This document shows, piece by piece, positions 1-7,927 of a DNA stretch of 30,410 nt. The DNA is from DATAVB01 sp040414495 (lineage in GTDB: Bacteria; Actinomycetota; Actinomycetes; Mycobacteriales; QHCD01): the NCBI GenBank assembly GCA_040414495.1, contig JBEDUI010000015.1:1-30410 (forward strand). Direction: 5' to 3'. Position 1 is the stretch's first letter, and each line of letters opens with the position of its first letter. A program made the position numbers and the translations under genes. Under the pieces are notes generated by a model. It saw only the letters and a list, made by a program, of their open reading frames with translations. It searched no databases and was not told where the DNA came from.

Positions 1-974
1 GTGTTAGTGGACTCGGTCAAGCCTGACCGATATACGTTTACGCACCGCGCATGAAAATACGTTCCAGAATCGAAATCGAGTCCACTCTATTCCGCTTCGT
101 TGAATAGACGTGGGCAATGTCATCAGAAACACCGGCCACCCTGTGTTGCCGAGCGGAAAAACGTGGTAAGGCGACGCCACCGGGGGTTCGCTCTGCCCAC
201 TGTGGTCGACACGCAGCCAGAATCCGTCTCACCATCCGATCGTACGTAAGGAATCGGTAACCGCGACACGCCCCATCAAGTAATTATTCTTCAATTCGGG
301 CCAAGCACGTGACGGCTGCGCATTCACTCGTTACAGTGGCTACCGAGGTTACGGTGAGTAAGCTAACCAATCTATTCAGGGATCTCCCAATGAAGCGATC
401 TCCGGCACAGCATTCGTCCGCGTCCCGACATGCCTCTGGCTACGGGACATCGGCGAATTCCTCCGCCGACGGCCACCAGTCCGGCGACTGTGCGGGCGAC
501 CGATCAGCCGGCAACCACCGAACCGGAAACGGCTCGGACGAGTTCCCGGCGAAAAGTCCGGATAGCGAGGAACTGTGGGAGTTTCCTTGGTGAGTTGCGA
601 ATCACGACACCCCCAACTGTCCCTTATGGACACTCCCCGCCGCCGGCAGTCTGATTGGTCCGCGGTCTGCATATCCCGTGGTGCGGGTCGAGCATTCAAT
701 ACGGGTACGACAAAGCGCCGGCCGGGCGGCATTTACGAACACATCCACACGCCCGGCGCGCTCAAGTGCACGCCGGTTGCAGACACCTTGAAACACCTGT
801 GGGCTCGCTGCACCGTGCAAGCGCATGCCGGCGCGAGGCCTTGAAAGCGCACGCCGGCGAGACAGCGTGGAGTCGCGGCACGGACACATTCGCACACCGG
901 AGCCGGACGACAAAGAGACAACCCGCCGAGGCCGCTCGCACCGGCAAAAGCGAGTCAACCGAAGTGCTGGCGTT

Positions 975-1250
975 TGCAATATCGAGCCATCCCGACCGTT
1001 GGCATGTGCAAAATCGAACGGTCTCGGCCGTTAGCCTGTGCACAAGCAATCCAACCCAGCCGCTAACATGCGCACGAGCGACCCGGCCGAGTTGCTGGGC
1101 ATCTACACAAGCGATCCCGCGCCGAGTTGCTGGCACCTACACAGGCGAAACGACCGAATTACCGGCACCTACACAAGCCAGCCGGCCGAGTTTGCTGCGT
1201 CTGCACAAGCGCGAGCCAACGGAACGCTGGCGCGGGCAAACCGCCGGCTA
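975..1250. repeat. Degenerate tandem array, period about 32 bp
   Basis: Successive units begin near 975, 1005, 1037, 1069, 1102, 1138, 1170 and 1202. Each opens with a TGCACAAGCGA-like motif, continues with CCGGCCGAG and ends with TTGCTGGCACC-like bases. Unit length varies from 30 to 36 bp, so no reading frame is kept. The best-matched units are those at 1069-1137, which share GCCGAGTTGCTGG. Older, weaker units may extend left to about 890. It is not a CRISPR, because the whole unit drifts and there is no constant repeat with variable spacers. Confidence 0.6.
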
Positions 1251-1628
1251 GAGCGCCGCGTCCATTTACCGAAGCATTCCTGTGTCTCATGCCTACCGAA
1301 GCCTCGCGCGCCTTCACAACACGCTTCCGCCGGGCCGACAGCGCACGGCGGTTGACGCGCTGCCGACTGCAAAGACCGTTGGCACTTGTCCAAAGCGCGC
1401 GCCCGGGGACCGCTACCGGGCCACCAACCCTGCTCACGGACGAGACAAAACAGTCCCGATCCATGCCACCCGCAAAACCCAATCAACGCGGGCTTTTAGC
1501 CATAAGCACGCACCGGAGTGCCACCTGCGTACCGACAAATCAGCCCCACCGTGGACGACGCCGGTCTCGCGCACCGACCTGTCTTGCGGATGGTGTCGGC
1601 CTGCTAGGCACGGCAGACGCATTTGCTG

Positions 1629-1839
1629 GCGTCCGCGCGGGCCGCGCGGAGACCGACGAAAGCCGTCCGTCAGACCGCACACGGTCAGCCACAAAAAGCG
1701 TCTGCCGAGCGCGAAGACACAGACTAACGAAAGCGTCCACCAGACTCGCGCCCAGTCACCCGCAAACGGATCCGCCAGACTCGCGCCCAGTCACCCGCAA
1801 ACGCGTCCACCGGACCGCAGAAAAGTACGCAAGCTCGAC
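1629..1839. repeat. Tandem array, period 33-36 bp
   Basis: Six units start at 1629, 1662, 1698, 1733, 1768 and 1803. They begin GCGTCC or similar and end in CGAAA or GCAAAC. The units at 1733 and 1768 are nearly identical: 29 consecutive bases, 1739-1767 and 1774-1802, match exactly. The outer units have diverged. The pattern suggests a recent duplication inside an older decaying minisatellite. The array lies about 95 bp beyond the stop of the DivIVA-like gene. Confidence 0.75.
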
Positions 1840-1933
1840 ACGCCAACGAAAAGCCAGCCAGGCGCGCGGGCATTGGCACGCGCACCGGGCAATGCACGCA
1901 TGCCGCGCGAGGATGAACCCTGCTATGGACCGG

Positions 1934-2617
1934 TCATTGGCCGGCGCGCGGATTGGGCACGCCGCCCTGGTGCCATTGGGCCAGGTCCATTGAGTTCGGC
2001 CGATTGTCCAGCTGCGGCAGGTCTCCGAGCCGGTCGACCTCCTTGGTCAGCGCGTCCAACACCGACCGCAACTGCACCTGCGCGACCTGGGCGAAGGTCC
2101 GTACGTATTCGATCTCCTGCACCGGAATCGAATACCCCTGCGCCGCGACCGCTTCGGCCTGCATCGGTGTCGCCACCGGCAACTGCTCGACCGCGGTGCT
2201 GGCTGCTTCCTGGGCCCGCTGCAGAATTTCCTGGTATTGGGTACGGGCCGCGGTCACCAGGTCCCGGGAATACTGTTCGGCCTCCGCCACAGCGGTATCC
2301 GCGGCCTGCTGGGCCTGGCTGAGCAGGCTCACCGCGTGCACGCTGATTTCCACCCGGGTGCCGCTTTCAGGCTCCGCGGCCTGCTGCTGACTGGCCTCGT
2401 TCAGTCGTGCGACTTCCTCACGTAGCTGGCTCAATTCGGCTCGCATCGAAGCCCGCTCGACATTTCCGGCCTGGATCTGACCGGCCAGCATCTCCAGGAA
2501 AGAGGTCACCTCTTCCTCGTCGTAACCGCGACGGCGGCGGGGAAATGACGCCGAACGCACCGCTTCGGGCGACAGTCGGCCGGCGAGCGGTCCTGCGGAG
2601 TTTTGTGCAATTGTCAC
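1934..2617 (-). CDS. DivIVA domain-containing protein
   Basis: 227 residues. The N-terminus (about 14-50) has the DivIVA membrane-binding signature: LSPEAV, then SFPRRRRGYDEEEV and FLEML. It is followed by a coiled coil rich in Ala, Glu and Gln (about 50-150) and a less ordered C-terminal tail. The family binds curved membrane and scaffolds polar growth or division (Wag31 in mycobacteria), but this protein is shorter than canonical Wag31 and is probably a paralogue. The start is GTG, overlapping the stop of the upstream flavohaemoglobin gene as GTGA, so the two are very likely translationally coupled. A DivIVA scaffold in a globin operon is unexpected. It may anchor the flavohaemoglobin to the membrane, but that is inference. 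Confidence 0.88.
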   Translation of the reverse strand: MTIAQNSAGPLAGRLSPEAVRSASFPRRRRGYDEEEVTSFLEMLAGQIQAGNVERASMRAELSQLREEVARLNEASQQQAAEPESGTRVEISVHAVSLLSQAQQAADTAVAEAEQYSRDLVTAARTQYQEILQRAQEAASTAVEQLPVATPMQAEAVAAQGYSIPVQEIEYVRTFAQVAQVQLRSVLDALTKEVDRLGDLPQLDNRPNSMDLAQWHQGGVPNPRAGQ

Positions 2618-3786
2618 TGACGTTCACCTGACCCGGTGGTCTGAAGCTGTACGGAAGTGCCGGCACCATCAGCGGCGAACTCTTCGCAACGAATATCACC
2701 ACGTGGCATGCCTGCGTTGGCAAGCTCGGATATCGAGTGCGACACCATTCCCGGCGAGCCGCACACCATTGCCGTTCTGCCCTGCCATAGCTGGCTGCGC
2801 GCGGCAACCGAACCAACCAGTCCCGTGGACCCAGGATAGGACGGGTCATCGGATACGACTGGAGTATAGGAGAACCACGGCCGGCTGCTGAGCTGAGTCA
2901 GACGATCGTGCTCATAGAGATTCCACGGCATCCGTACGCCATGGAGAAGCTGCACATTCGGCCCGGTGCCATACGCCCGCCATTCGCGATCGATCTGATC
3001 CAGAACGGCGCGCAACGGCGCCAGCCCGGTGCCGCCGGCGACCATGAGAATGTCCCGGCCGTCAACCCGACGCAAGGTCAATTCCGAACCGATCGAGGAT
3101 CCGACCCGAACCGTGTCGCCGACCCGGAGCGAACGCACGATCGCGCTGCTGACCTGGCCACCGGCGACCAACTGCACGTGCAGCTCGACCGAACCGTCTT
3201 CCCGCGGCGCATTCGCCGGGCTGTAATACCGCCACAACCGCGGCCGCTGCGGCACCTCCATCGCGAACGATTGCCCCGGCTCGTAGGTGAACTGCTGTTG
3301 GAAACGCAGCTGCAACACCGATACGTCCAGGGTCCGGCGTTCCACCGCCATGACATCGGCCAGCCACCACGACGGGGTTTGCTCGGCTGCTTCCTCGGCC
3401 GCCTGCACCATGACCTTCGCGACCAGGCCGTAGGCCTCGGCCCAGTTCGCGGCCAGCTGCTCGCTCCACGCCGGCCCGAGGAAATACTGCAACGTCGCCA
3501 GCAATGAACCGCCGACGGCCGGATAGTGCTCGGCCACTACCGAGAATTTCCGGTGATCGCGGCCGAGCTGCTGGATATACGGCACCACCTCGTCGAGGCG
3601 ATGCGCATTGCTGACGATGCGGCCCAGCGCACCGACCAGTCTGTCCCGTTGCGCCGACATCGAGACCGGGAACATCTCCCGTACCTCGGGGTGCGACAAG
3701 AACAAATGCGAATAGAAAAACAGCGGGACCTCGTCGCCCAATTCGGCGACCTTGGCCCAGCTTTCCTGTAGAGCGTCGCTATCCAT
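2614..3786 (-). CDS. hmp: Flavohaemoglobin (NO dioxygenase)
   Basis: 390 residues, the usual length for the family. The globin domain (1-135) keeps Tyr25 (B10), Gln46 (E7) and the proximal His78 in DHRKF. The FAD-binding barrel carries RYYSPAN (186-192) and the NAD domain GGTGLAP (251-257) and CGSPGM near the C-terminus. Proteins of this type oxidise NO to nitrate using O2 and NAD(P)H in the cytoplasm. The ATG at 3784-3786 lies 5 bp after the stop of the truncated haemoglobin gene, and the 3' end overlaps the DivIVA-like gene, so all three form one operon. Actinobacteria also have atypical flavohaemoglobins with a D-lactate-linked role; the intact haem-pocket residues make the NO role more likely here. 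Confidence 0.92.
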   Translation of the reverse strand: MDSDALQESWAKVAELGDEVPLFFYSHLFLSHPEVREMFPVSMSAQRDRLVGALGRIVSNAHRLDEVVPYIQQLGRDHRKFSVVAEHYPAVGGSLLATLQYFLGPAWSEQLAANWAEAYGLVAKVMVQAAEEAAEQTPSWWLADVMAVERRTLDVSVLQLRFQQQFTYEPGQSFAMEVPQRPRLWRYYSPANAPREDGSVELHVQLVAGGQVSSAIVRSLRVGDTVRVGSSIGSELTLRRVDGRDILMVAGGTGLAPLRAVLDQIDREWRAYGTGPNVQLLHGVRMPWNLYEHDRLTQLSSRPWFSYTPVVSDDPSYPGSTGLVGSVAARSQLWQGRTAMVCGSPGMVSHSISELANAGMPRGDIRCEEFAADGAGTSVQLQTTGSGERQ

Positions 3787-3791
3787 TGAGT

Positions 3792-4190
3792 TCAGCGCGC
3801 CTCCGCGCCGACGATGTCGTCCTTGGTGCTGCCCAGCACCGCGCCCACCCGGCCGATGATGTCCGGCTCGACGCCGGCCTCCTCCAGCGTGGTGACCAAA
3901 TGGTCCACCACCCGGGAGAAATCGTCCGCGCTGATGTCGAGTCCGGCGTGCGCGGTGTGCAATTCCCGGCCGTCGTACTCGGCCGGTCCGCCCAACGCCT
4001 GCGAGATCAGCAGGACCTGGTGGCGCTTGAGCCGGGTCATATCGGCGCCGGTGAAAAATGGGACGAGTTGCGGGTCGGCCAGCACGCGCTCGTAAAAGGC
4101 GTCTACAACCGCGGAAACGGCGCGACCACCGCCAACGCGGTCGTAGTCACTGCGTGCGCCAGTGTCCTCGTCAACGACGTGCTTCGCCAT
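3792..4190 (-). CDS. glbN: Group 1 truncated haemoglobin (trHbN type)
   Basis: 132 residues. It aligns closely with M. tuberculosis GlbN as I recall that sequence, with the same numbering of key residues: Tyr33 (B10), Gln58 (E11) and proximal His81 in HAGLDI. The shared stretches FYERVLADPQL, MTRLK and ALGGP are typical. In mycobacteria trHbN is a fast NO dioxygenase that needs a reductase partner; the adjacent flavohaemoglobin gene may supply that or act in parallel. ATG at 4188-4190 is preceded by GGGAG at 5 nt spacing. It is first in a three-gene operon. Upstream lies a 380 bp gap with a perfect palindrome, a possible NO- or redox-responsive operator. Confidence 0.95.
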   Translation of the reverse strand: MAKHVVDEDTGARSDYDRVGGGRAVSAVVDAFYERVLADPQLVPFFTGADMTRLKRHQVLLISQALGGPAEYDGRELHTAHAGLDISADDFSRVVDHLVTTLEEAGVEPDIIGRVGAVLGSTKDDIVGAEAR

Positions 4191-4402
4191 CAGTCTCCCA
4201 TTCCGTCAATTCCCCCGCTGCCAGGTCGCGTACATGGCTAGCACCGTTTGGCTGCTTCGGTAAACCACCGACCCACGATTGCGTCCTTTTGGCGTGGCAG
4301 GTTCCCGCACCCGCCGGACTAGCGCCTAAGCCGGGCAGCGCAAGACAAATGGACATTCAGCGGTTGCAGCCGGAAATCTGCTTTTCCTGCCCACAAATAC
4401 AG

Positions 4403-4422
4403 GTCTGTTTATCAAAACAGAC
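4403..4422. promoter_or_regulatory. Perfect 8-bp-arm palindrome in the glbN upstream region
   Basis: GTCTGTTT, 4 nt (ATCA), AAACAGAC. It sits in the 380 bp gap between the Usp gene (ends 4571) and glbN (starts 4190). On the minus strand its centre reads TTTTGATAAA, which resembles a -10 region, so a bound repressor would block glbN transcription. It could instead be a terminator for the Usp genes, but it is about 150 nt past their stop and has no T tract. The rest of the gap shows only a weak DosR-like dyad at 4440-4453 (AGGTC-N4-GGCCC). Confidence 0.45.
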
Positions 4423-4570
4423 GGTCGTACCCGGGTGCGAGGTCTGCAGGCCCAACCGGCGCAGCGGCACTGGCACCCTTCACCCGGTGGAACGAGGCAG
4501 AGGAATTAACGCAACTATTCGACTAAACGTTGGATTCATCACAGCGGTTCACGTGATCAGCACAGCCGGG

Positions 4571-4990
4571 TCAGCGACCGACATCGGCCGGGACCACGAC
4601 AACCGGACAGCGGGCACATCGCACGCATTCCTCGCTCACCGATTCGGCGCCGTGACGCGCCCGTCGCGCCGCCCCGACCACGAGCAGCGATGCCGGCCGG
4701 GCCGCATCCAACAGAACCGTCGCCGCCCGGCCCTCCCGGACGTTCTCGATGACCATGGGCGCGTCCGGCCCGTACCACGCCACCGCCGCCGACAGCTGCG
4801 TCTCGAACAGCCGGTCGGCCCGATCCTGGGCCGCGGCCCGACTCCCCGGTAGCCACCGCGCATGCCACGCGTGCACCACCTCGAGGGGGGCGTGCCAGGC
4901 ACTGGCCTCGACCAACGCCCAAGCCAACGCCTCCCGACTGGCCGGCGAACCGTCGATGCCGACCACCACCAGGCCCGACCGCTCCGCCAT
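4571..4990 (-). CDS. Universal stress protein, single domain
   Basis: 139 residues with the UspA fold: N-terminal LVVVGIDGSPASREALAWA and C-terminal ASLLVVGAARRAR followed by CPVVVVPADV. The ATP-binding signature G-2X-G-9X-G-S is lost; the corresponding stretch reads GAARRARHGAE, so nucleotide binding is doubtful. Usp proteins are abundant in DosR regulons and act in dormancy and stress tolerance, but the task of this one cannot be read from the sequence. It lies 28 bp downstream of another Usp gene on the same strand, probably in one transcript. The ATG at 4988-4990 follows a G-rich stretch (GGTGGGGG). Confidence 0.85.
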   Translation of the reverse strand: MAERSGLVVVGIDGSPASREALAWALVEASAWHAPLEVVHAWHARWLPGSRAAAQDRADRLFETQLSAAVAWYGPDAPMVIENVREGRAATVLLDAARPASLLVVGAARRARHGAESVSEECVRCARCPVVVVPADVGR

Positions 4991-5018
4991 CCCCCACCCC
5001 CCGTGTTGATTCCGGTAC

Positions 5019-5522
5019 TCAGGCCGGCAGCGGCTCCCGCCACGGCGCGTTCACCCCGGCTTGCGCCGAAATCACGACGACCGGGCAGTGCGCGTGTTGC
5101 AGGCAGGTACGCGGTGTGGAGCCGAGTTGGTCGCGAACGCGGTCCCCCCGAGCTCCCACAACCAAAAGGTCCGAGGTCGCGGCGAGCGTGCACAACGCCC
5201 GTGCCGGCAGATCCACCACGTAATGGCGGCGGGCGCACCGCAACGCCGATCCAGACAGCACGTGCGCGATCCGGTCCTCCACGTCCTGTCGCTGCGCTTC
5301 CCGCAGCTTCGCGTACAAAACCGCCGGCTCAGACGTATCGGCCATGTCGGCTGTATCGGCCAACGGCCGCCGAGTCTCCCCGAACGGCTCGAAGGCGTGC
5401 ACGATGATCAGCTCGCCGCCGCGGCCGCACGCCTCGTCCGCCGCCCACGACAATGCGGCGGCGGCGTCGGCCGAAAGATCGACGCCGACAATTACCCGGA
5501 AGCTCGAAATCGAGCGAGTCAT
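5019..5522 (-). CDS. Universal stress protein, single domain
   Basis: 167 residues from ATG 5520-5522, chosen because FRVIVGVDLSADAA, the first Usp strand, begins just after it and GGGTGG precedes it; a start 19 codons upstream is open but lacks support. The domain ends with DLLVVGARGDRVRDQLGS and CPVVVISA. The ATP loop has the GxxG and GS elements, but only 7 residues between them instead of 9, so it is shortened. Asp-rich and Arg-rich insertions lie mid-domain. It probably leads a two-gene operon with the Usp at 4571-4990. A TAATAC hexamer at 5554-5559 (minus) and a weak DosR-like dyad at 5589-5602 are candidate promoter elements. Confidence 0.87.
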   Translation of the reverse strand: MTRSISSFRVIVGVDLSADAAAALSWAADEACGRGGELIIVHAFEPFGETRRPLADTADMADTSEPAVLYAKLREAQRQDVEDRIAHVLSGSALRCARRHYVVDLPARALCTLAATSDLLVVGARGDRVRDQLGSTPRTCLQHAHCPVVVISAQAGVNAPWREPLPA

Positions 5523-5588
5523 AAATACCACCCAGACCGTTATCTCTCGTCCGGTATTAAGGCTCCGGTGTCCCCTCAATACCCGCTA

Positions 5589-5602
5589 GGGCCGTAGGAC
5601 CT
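5589..5602 (-). promoter_or_regulatory. Weak DosR-like dyad before the Usp pair
   Basis: GGGCC-N4-GACCT: spacing is correct but two positions deviate from GGGAC-N4-GTCCC beyond the common A/C variant. It is about 36 bp from a TAATAC-like -10 on the minus strand. Dyads this loose are expected by chance in GC-rich DNA. Confidence 0.25.
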
Positions 5603-5687
5603 GCATCGGAGAGCCACAGAAATGCGGTGAATGTCAGTCCACTGGCCAAACGCGTGCGAGGTCGTTGATGCGCGGTCTGCGTGTGTC

Positions 5688-5701
5688 CGGACCAAAGTCC
5701 C
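5688..5701 (+). promoter_or_regulatory. DosR box upstream of hsp20
   Basis: CGGAC-N4-GTCCC, nine of ten positions of the mycobacterial DosR core. It lies 100 bp before the hsp20 ATG in the divergent Usp/hsp20 gap. I do not see a good -10 at the 33-34 bp distance found at the other boxes here, so it may be a secondary site or act with the CTTGAG repeats downstream. Confidence 0.55.
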
Positions 5702-5750
5702 GCGAACAACCGACCATCGGAGGTTGCCGGCGACCGTGGCACGCGATTGG

Positions 5751-5774
5751 CTTGAGGCAGCGCCAATACTTGAG
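5751..5774 (+). promoter_or_regulatory. CTTGAG direct repeat before hsp20
   Basis: CTTGAG occurs at 5751-5756 and again at 5769-5774, about 25 bp before the AGGAGG of hsp20. CTTGAG is the half site of the HspR (HAIR) operator, which is normally an inverted repeat with ACTCAAG; here both copies face the same way, so HspR control is only a guess. One copy could also be a -35 element. Confidence 0.3.
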
Positions 5775-5799
5775 CTAGCGCCCTTATTAGGAGGACACC

Positions 5800-6240
5800 A
5801 TGGCGATGAGGCGCGAGACGCGGCGTCCGTGGCCCGACATCTTCGACTGGGCCGAGGGATTGCCTGGAATGCTCAGCTGGCCGGGCCGGGAATCAGGAAA
5901 TCGTAGTTTCCGCATCGAAGAGTTTGATGAGGACGGACGCTACCTCATCCGCGCGGAAATCCCCGGTGTCGACCCGACGACGGATATTTCCGTGCAGGTG
6001 GAGCAGGGCGTGCTCACCATTAGCGCCCAACGCGAGGAACGTCGTCGCGAGCGCGGACATTCGGAATTCGTCTACGGCAAGTTCAGCCGCAGCGTCGGAT
6101 TACCGGCCGGCGCCGACGAATCCCAGCTGAAAGCCCGGTACGACAATGGAATTCTCGAAGTCTCGGTACCGGTCGGCCAGGCCCCGCCGCAGGCCCGCAC
6201 GATCCCGGTCGAAACCGGACCGACGGGGCCGAATTCGTAA
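5800..6240 (+). CDS. hspX: Hsp20/alpha-crystallin small heat-shock protein
   Basis: 146 residues, near the 144 of M. tuberculosis HspX/Acr. The alpha-crystallin domain (about 45-135) opens with EDGRYLIRAEIPGVDP, contains GVLTISAQRE and HSEFVYGKFSRSVGLP, and closes with YDNGILEVSVPV. These proteins are ATP-independent holdases that form oligomers and prevent aggregation during dormancy. The N-terminal arm is Arg/Trp-rich. Start choice: AGGAGG sits 5 bp before ATG 5800. The Usp gene follows after 96 bp on the same strand. A DosR box at 5688-5701 fits HspX being a classic DosR target. Orthology to HspX itself is likely but not proven. Confidence 0.92.
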   Translation: MAMRRETRRPWPDIFDWAEGLPGMLSWPGRESGNRSFRIEEFDEDGRYLIRAEIPGVDPTTDISVQVEQGVLTISAQREERRRERGHSEFVYGKFSRSVGLPAGADESQLKARYDNGILEVSVPVGQAPPQARTIPVETGPTGPNS

Positions 6241-6336
6241 AAGCAGAACCAAACTCGTAAAGCCCGGTCCCTCGCCCGCTCCCCCCAATCGGGCCCACGC
6301 GACCCCGGCGCGCTCCGCACGGGAGGAGTCCCGAGG

Positions 6337-7212
6337 ATGACCCATCAGCAGGAATTCACTGAATCGGGAGTGCTGGTCGGTGTTGACGGGTCCGCGCCCA
6401 GCCTGGCCGCCGTCGGCTGGGCGGCGCGGGCGGCCGCCGACTCAGGTCAACCCCTGATCCTCTGTCTGGTCGTACCGGACAAGCACACCGCCGCCACATT
6501 CGGCGACCCGGAGGTCGGCCTGGAAATGGCGCAGCGCGGCGAGCAGGTGCTCGAAAACGCAAGAAAAGAGGCACTGGCCACGCAACCCGACCTACGCACG
6601 GTGACCCGCGTCGTGGCCGGTCAGCCGGCCGAGCAACTGGCGCAATTGGCGGCCGGCGCGGACATGCTTGTCGTCGGCAGCCACGGCACCGGATGGCTAC
6701 ACCGGCTCATCGTGGGGTCGACCAGCATGCAGCTGGCCGCGCACGCACCGGGCACCTTGGTCGTCACCCGGACCGATCCGTACCGTGTGGACGGTCGGGT
6801 ACTGGTCGGGGTGGACGATTCCGAGCCGGCCCAGGCGGCGCTGGAATTCGCCTTCGCCACCGCGGCCCGGTTGGGCCGTTGGCTGCTCGCCATTCACGCT
6901 TACGCGGTGCCGCCGAGCGTTCCGACCCAGGCACTGGAAAACGCACAGGAACCGGCATTGACTAGCCGGTTGGAGGCCACCCGGGTACTCGATGACGCGT
7001 TGGCACCGTGGACGGCGAAGTATCCGGAAATGAACGTACGCAGGGAGATCTGCCGCGGTCCCGCCAGTCGGGTGCTGGCGAAAGCCAGTGTCAACGCGGC
7101 ATTGTTGGTTGTCGGTTCCCGCGGCCATGGCGGGTTTCCCGGGCTTTTGTTGGGCTCGGTCAGCCAGCACGTGGTAGCGCTCGCGACGTGTCCGGTCGCG
7201 ATCACCCACTGA
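6337..7212 (+). CDS. Universal stress protein, tandem two-domain
   Basis: 291 residues made of two Usp domains. Domain 1 (about 10-145) starts GVLVGVDGSAPS and has VVGSHGTGWLHRLIVGS. Domain 2 (about 150-291) starts GRVLVGVDDSEPA and has VVGSRGHGGFPGLLLGS. Both keep the full G-2X-G-9X-G-S ATP loop, unlike the three single-domain Usp proteins in this window. The architecture matches the tandem Usps of the mycobacterial DosR regulon (Rv2623, Rv2005c type), in which Rv2623 binds ATP and slows growth. GGAGG precedes the start and the gene follows hsp20, probably co-transcribed. The next gene, flavodoxin-like, begins 66 bp later. Confidence 0.93.
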   Translation: MTHQQEFTESGVLVGVDGSAPSLAAVGWAARAAADSGQPLILCLVVPDKHTAATFGDPEVGLEMAQRGEQVLENARKEALATQPDLRTVTRVVAGQPAEQLAQLAAGADMLVVGSHGTGWLHRLIVGSTSMQLAAHAPGTLVVTRTDPYRVDGRVLVGVDDSEPAQAALEFAFATAARLGRWLLAIHAYAVPPSVPTQALENAQEPALTSRLEATRVLDDALAPWTAKYPEMNVRREICRGPASRVLAKASVNAALLVVGSRGHGGFPGLLLGSVSQHVVALATCPVAITH

Positions 7213-7278
7213 AATCGGCTCCCGCGCCAGGGCCGCGCTGAGCACGCGTTGCCCAGTTTTCTCAGAAATGAGCGGCAC

Positions 7279-7863
7279 ATGAACGATGATGCGACGAACG
7301 TTCTCGTCTCGGCCGCCAGTCGACACGGTGCGACAGTGGAAATCGCTGACACCATCGCGGCGACATTGCGTGAATGCGGCCTGGAAACCGAGGTACATCC
7401 ACCCGAAGAGGTGCCGAACGTGGCCCGTTACGACGCCGTGGTGTTAGGTAGTGCGCTCTACGCCGGACGTTGGCTGCGGCCCGCGCGGGAATTGCTGGAA
7501 CGCTCCAGTGACCGATTCGCCGATCGGATGGTGTGGCTGTTCTCCAGCGGCCCGGTCGGCGATCCGCCGCGGCCTGAGGACGACCCGGTGGACCTGCCCC
7601 AAATGTTGGAAACGACCTCAGCGATAGAACACCGAATCTTTGCCGGCTGCCTCAACCGTAAGAAGCTGACTATCCCGGAAAAGCTGCTGGCAACGGTGTT
7701 CCGCGTGCCCGATGGTGACTATCGCGATTGGACAGCGATTCAGTCCTGGGCCCATACCATCGCCGACACGGTCTCCGCCGCTATTCCGCAAACGCCCGCT
7801 ACGGGGGAGAATGTTGACCTCGACCGGCTGTGGCCGGAAGTCCCGCGTAGACAGGGCACATGA
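7279..7863 (+). CDS. Flavodoxin-domain protein
   Basis: 194 residues from ATG 7279; an upstream TTG is open but NVLVSAASRHGATVEIA, the first beta strand and phosphate-binding loop of flavodoxins, begins right after this ATG. YDAVVLGSALYAGRW matches the second FMN-contact loop, and VWLFSSGPVGDP the third strand. The layout resembles the menaquinone-dependent protoporphyrinogen oxidase (HemG-like) flavodoxin family. It probably binds FMN and passes electrons under low oxygen; the partner is unknown. It lies downstream of the tandem Usp on the same strand, so it may belong to the hsp20-usp unit. Shine-Dalgarno is weak (GAGCGG). Confidence 0.82.
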   Translation: MNDDATNVLVSAASRHGATVEIADTIAATLRECGLETEVHPPEEVPNVARYDAVVLGSALYAGRWLRPARELLERSSDRFADRMVWLFSSGPVGDPPRPEDDPVDLPQMLETTSAIEHRIFAGCLNRKKLTIPEKLLATVFRVPDGDYRDWTAIQSWAHTIADTVSAAIPQTPATGENVDLDRLWPEVPRRQGT

Positions 7864-7882
7864 CCCTGCCGTATTGCCACCG

Positions 7883-7901
7883 ACTGCGATCGAATCGCAG
7901 T
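7883..7901. promoter_or_regulatory. 8-bp hairpin or operator between flavodoxin and STAS genes
   Basis: ACTGCGAT, CGA, ATCGCAGT: a perfect dyad 20 bp after the flavodoxin stop and 27 bp before the mini-ORF start. It may end or attenuate the upstream transcript, or be a protein-binding site. There is no T tract after it. Confidence 0.4.
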
Positions 7902-7927
7902 AGCCCTTGCACCAACGAGGAGACGTG

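Larger units (their letters stand above)
1..1933. other. Long region without a convincing gene
   Basis: I find no protein here that looks real. Open frames exist on the + strand because this strand is poor in T from about 880 to 1900, which removes stop codons. Their translations are Arg/Thr/Pro/Ala-rich, lack domains and overlap one another. Position 13-30 has a perfect dyad (TCGGTCA, 4 nt, TGACCGA). A 67-residue Ser/His/Gly-rich ORF at 390-593 has a weak AGGGA before its ATG, but nothing else supports it. Two decayed tandem arrays (listed separately) fill much of 975-1840. The neighbouring real gene, DivIVA-like on the minus strand, ends at 1934, so the region is its 3' flank. Confidence 0.6.

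Noticed and set aside
655..1251. 198-residue + strand frame across the first array
   Set aside because: The repeat units vary from 30 to 36 bp, so a repeated protein could not be maintained. No ribosome site.
975..1839. CRISPR array
   Set aside because: There is no constant repeat with unrelated spacers. Whole units resemble one another and decay outward, and no cas gene is present.
1127..2322. Two long + strand open frames of 288 and 346 residues (1127-1993 and 1282-2322)
   Set aside because: They overlap each other and run antisense into the well-supported DivIVA-like gene. Their openness follows from the lack of T on this strand; the proteins are Arg/Thr/Pro-rich without domains.
4440..4453. 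DosR box for the globin operon (AGGTC-N4-GGCCC)
   Set aside because: Only seven of ten core positions match, and loose GGNC-N4-GNCC dyads should turn up about once per kilobase in such GC-rich DNA. Kept only as a remark.
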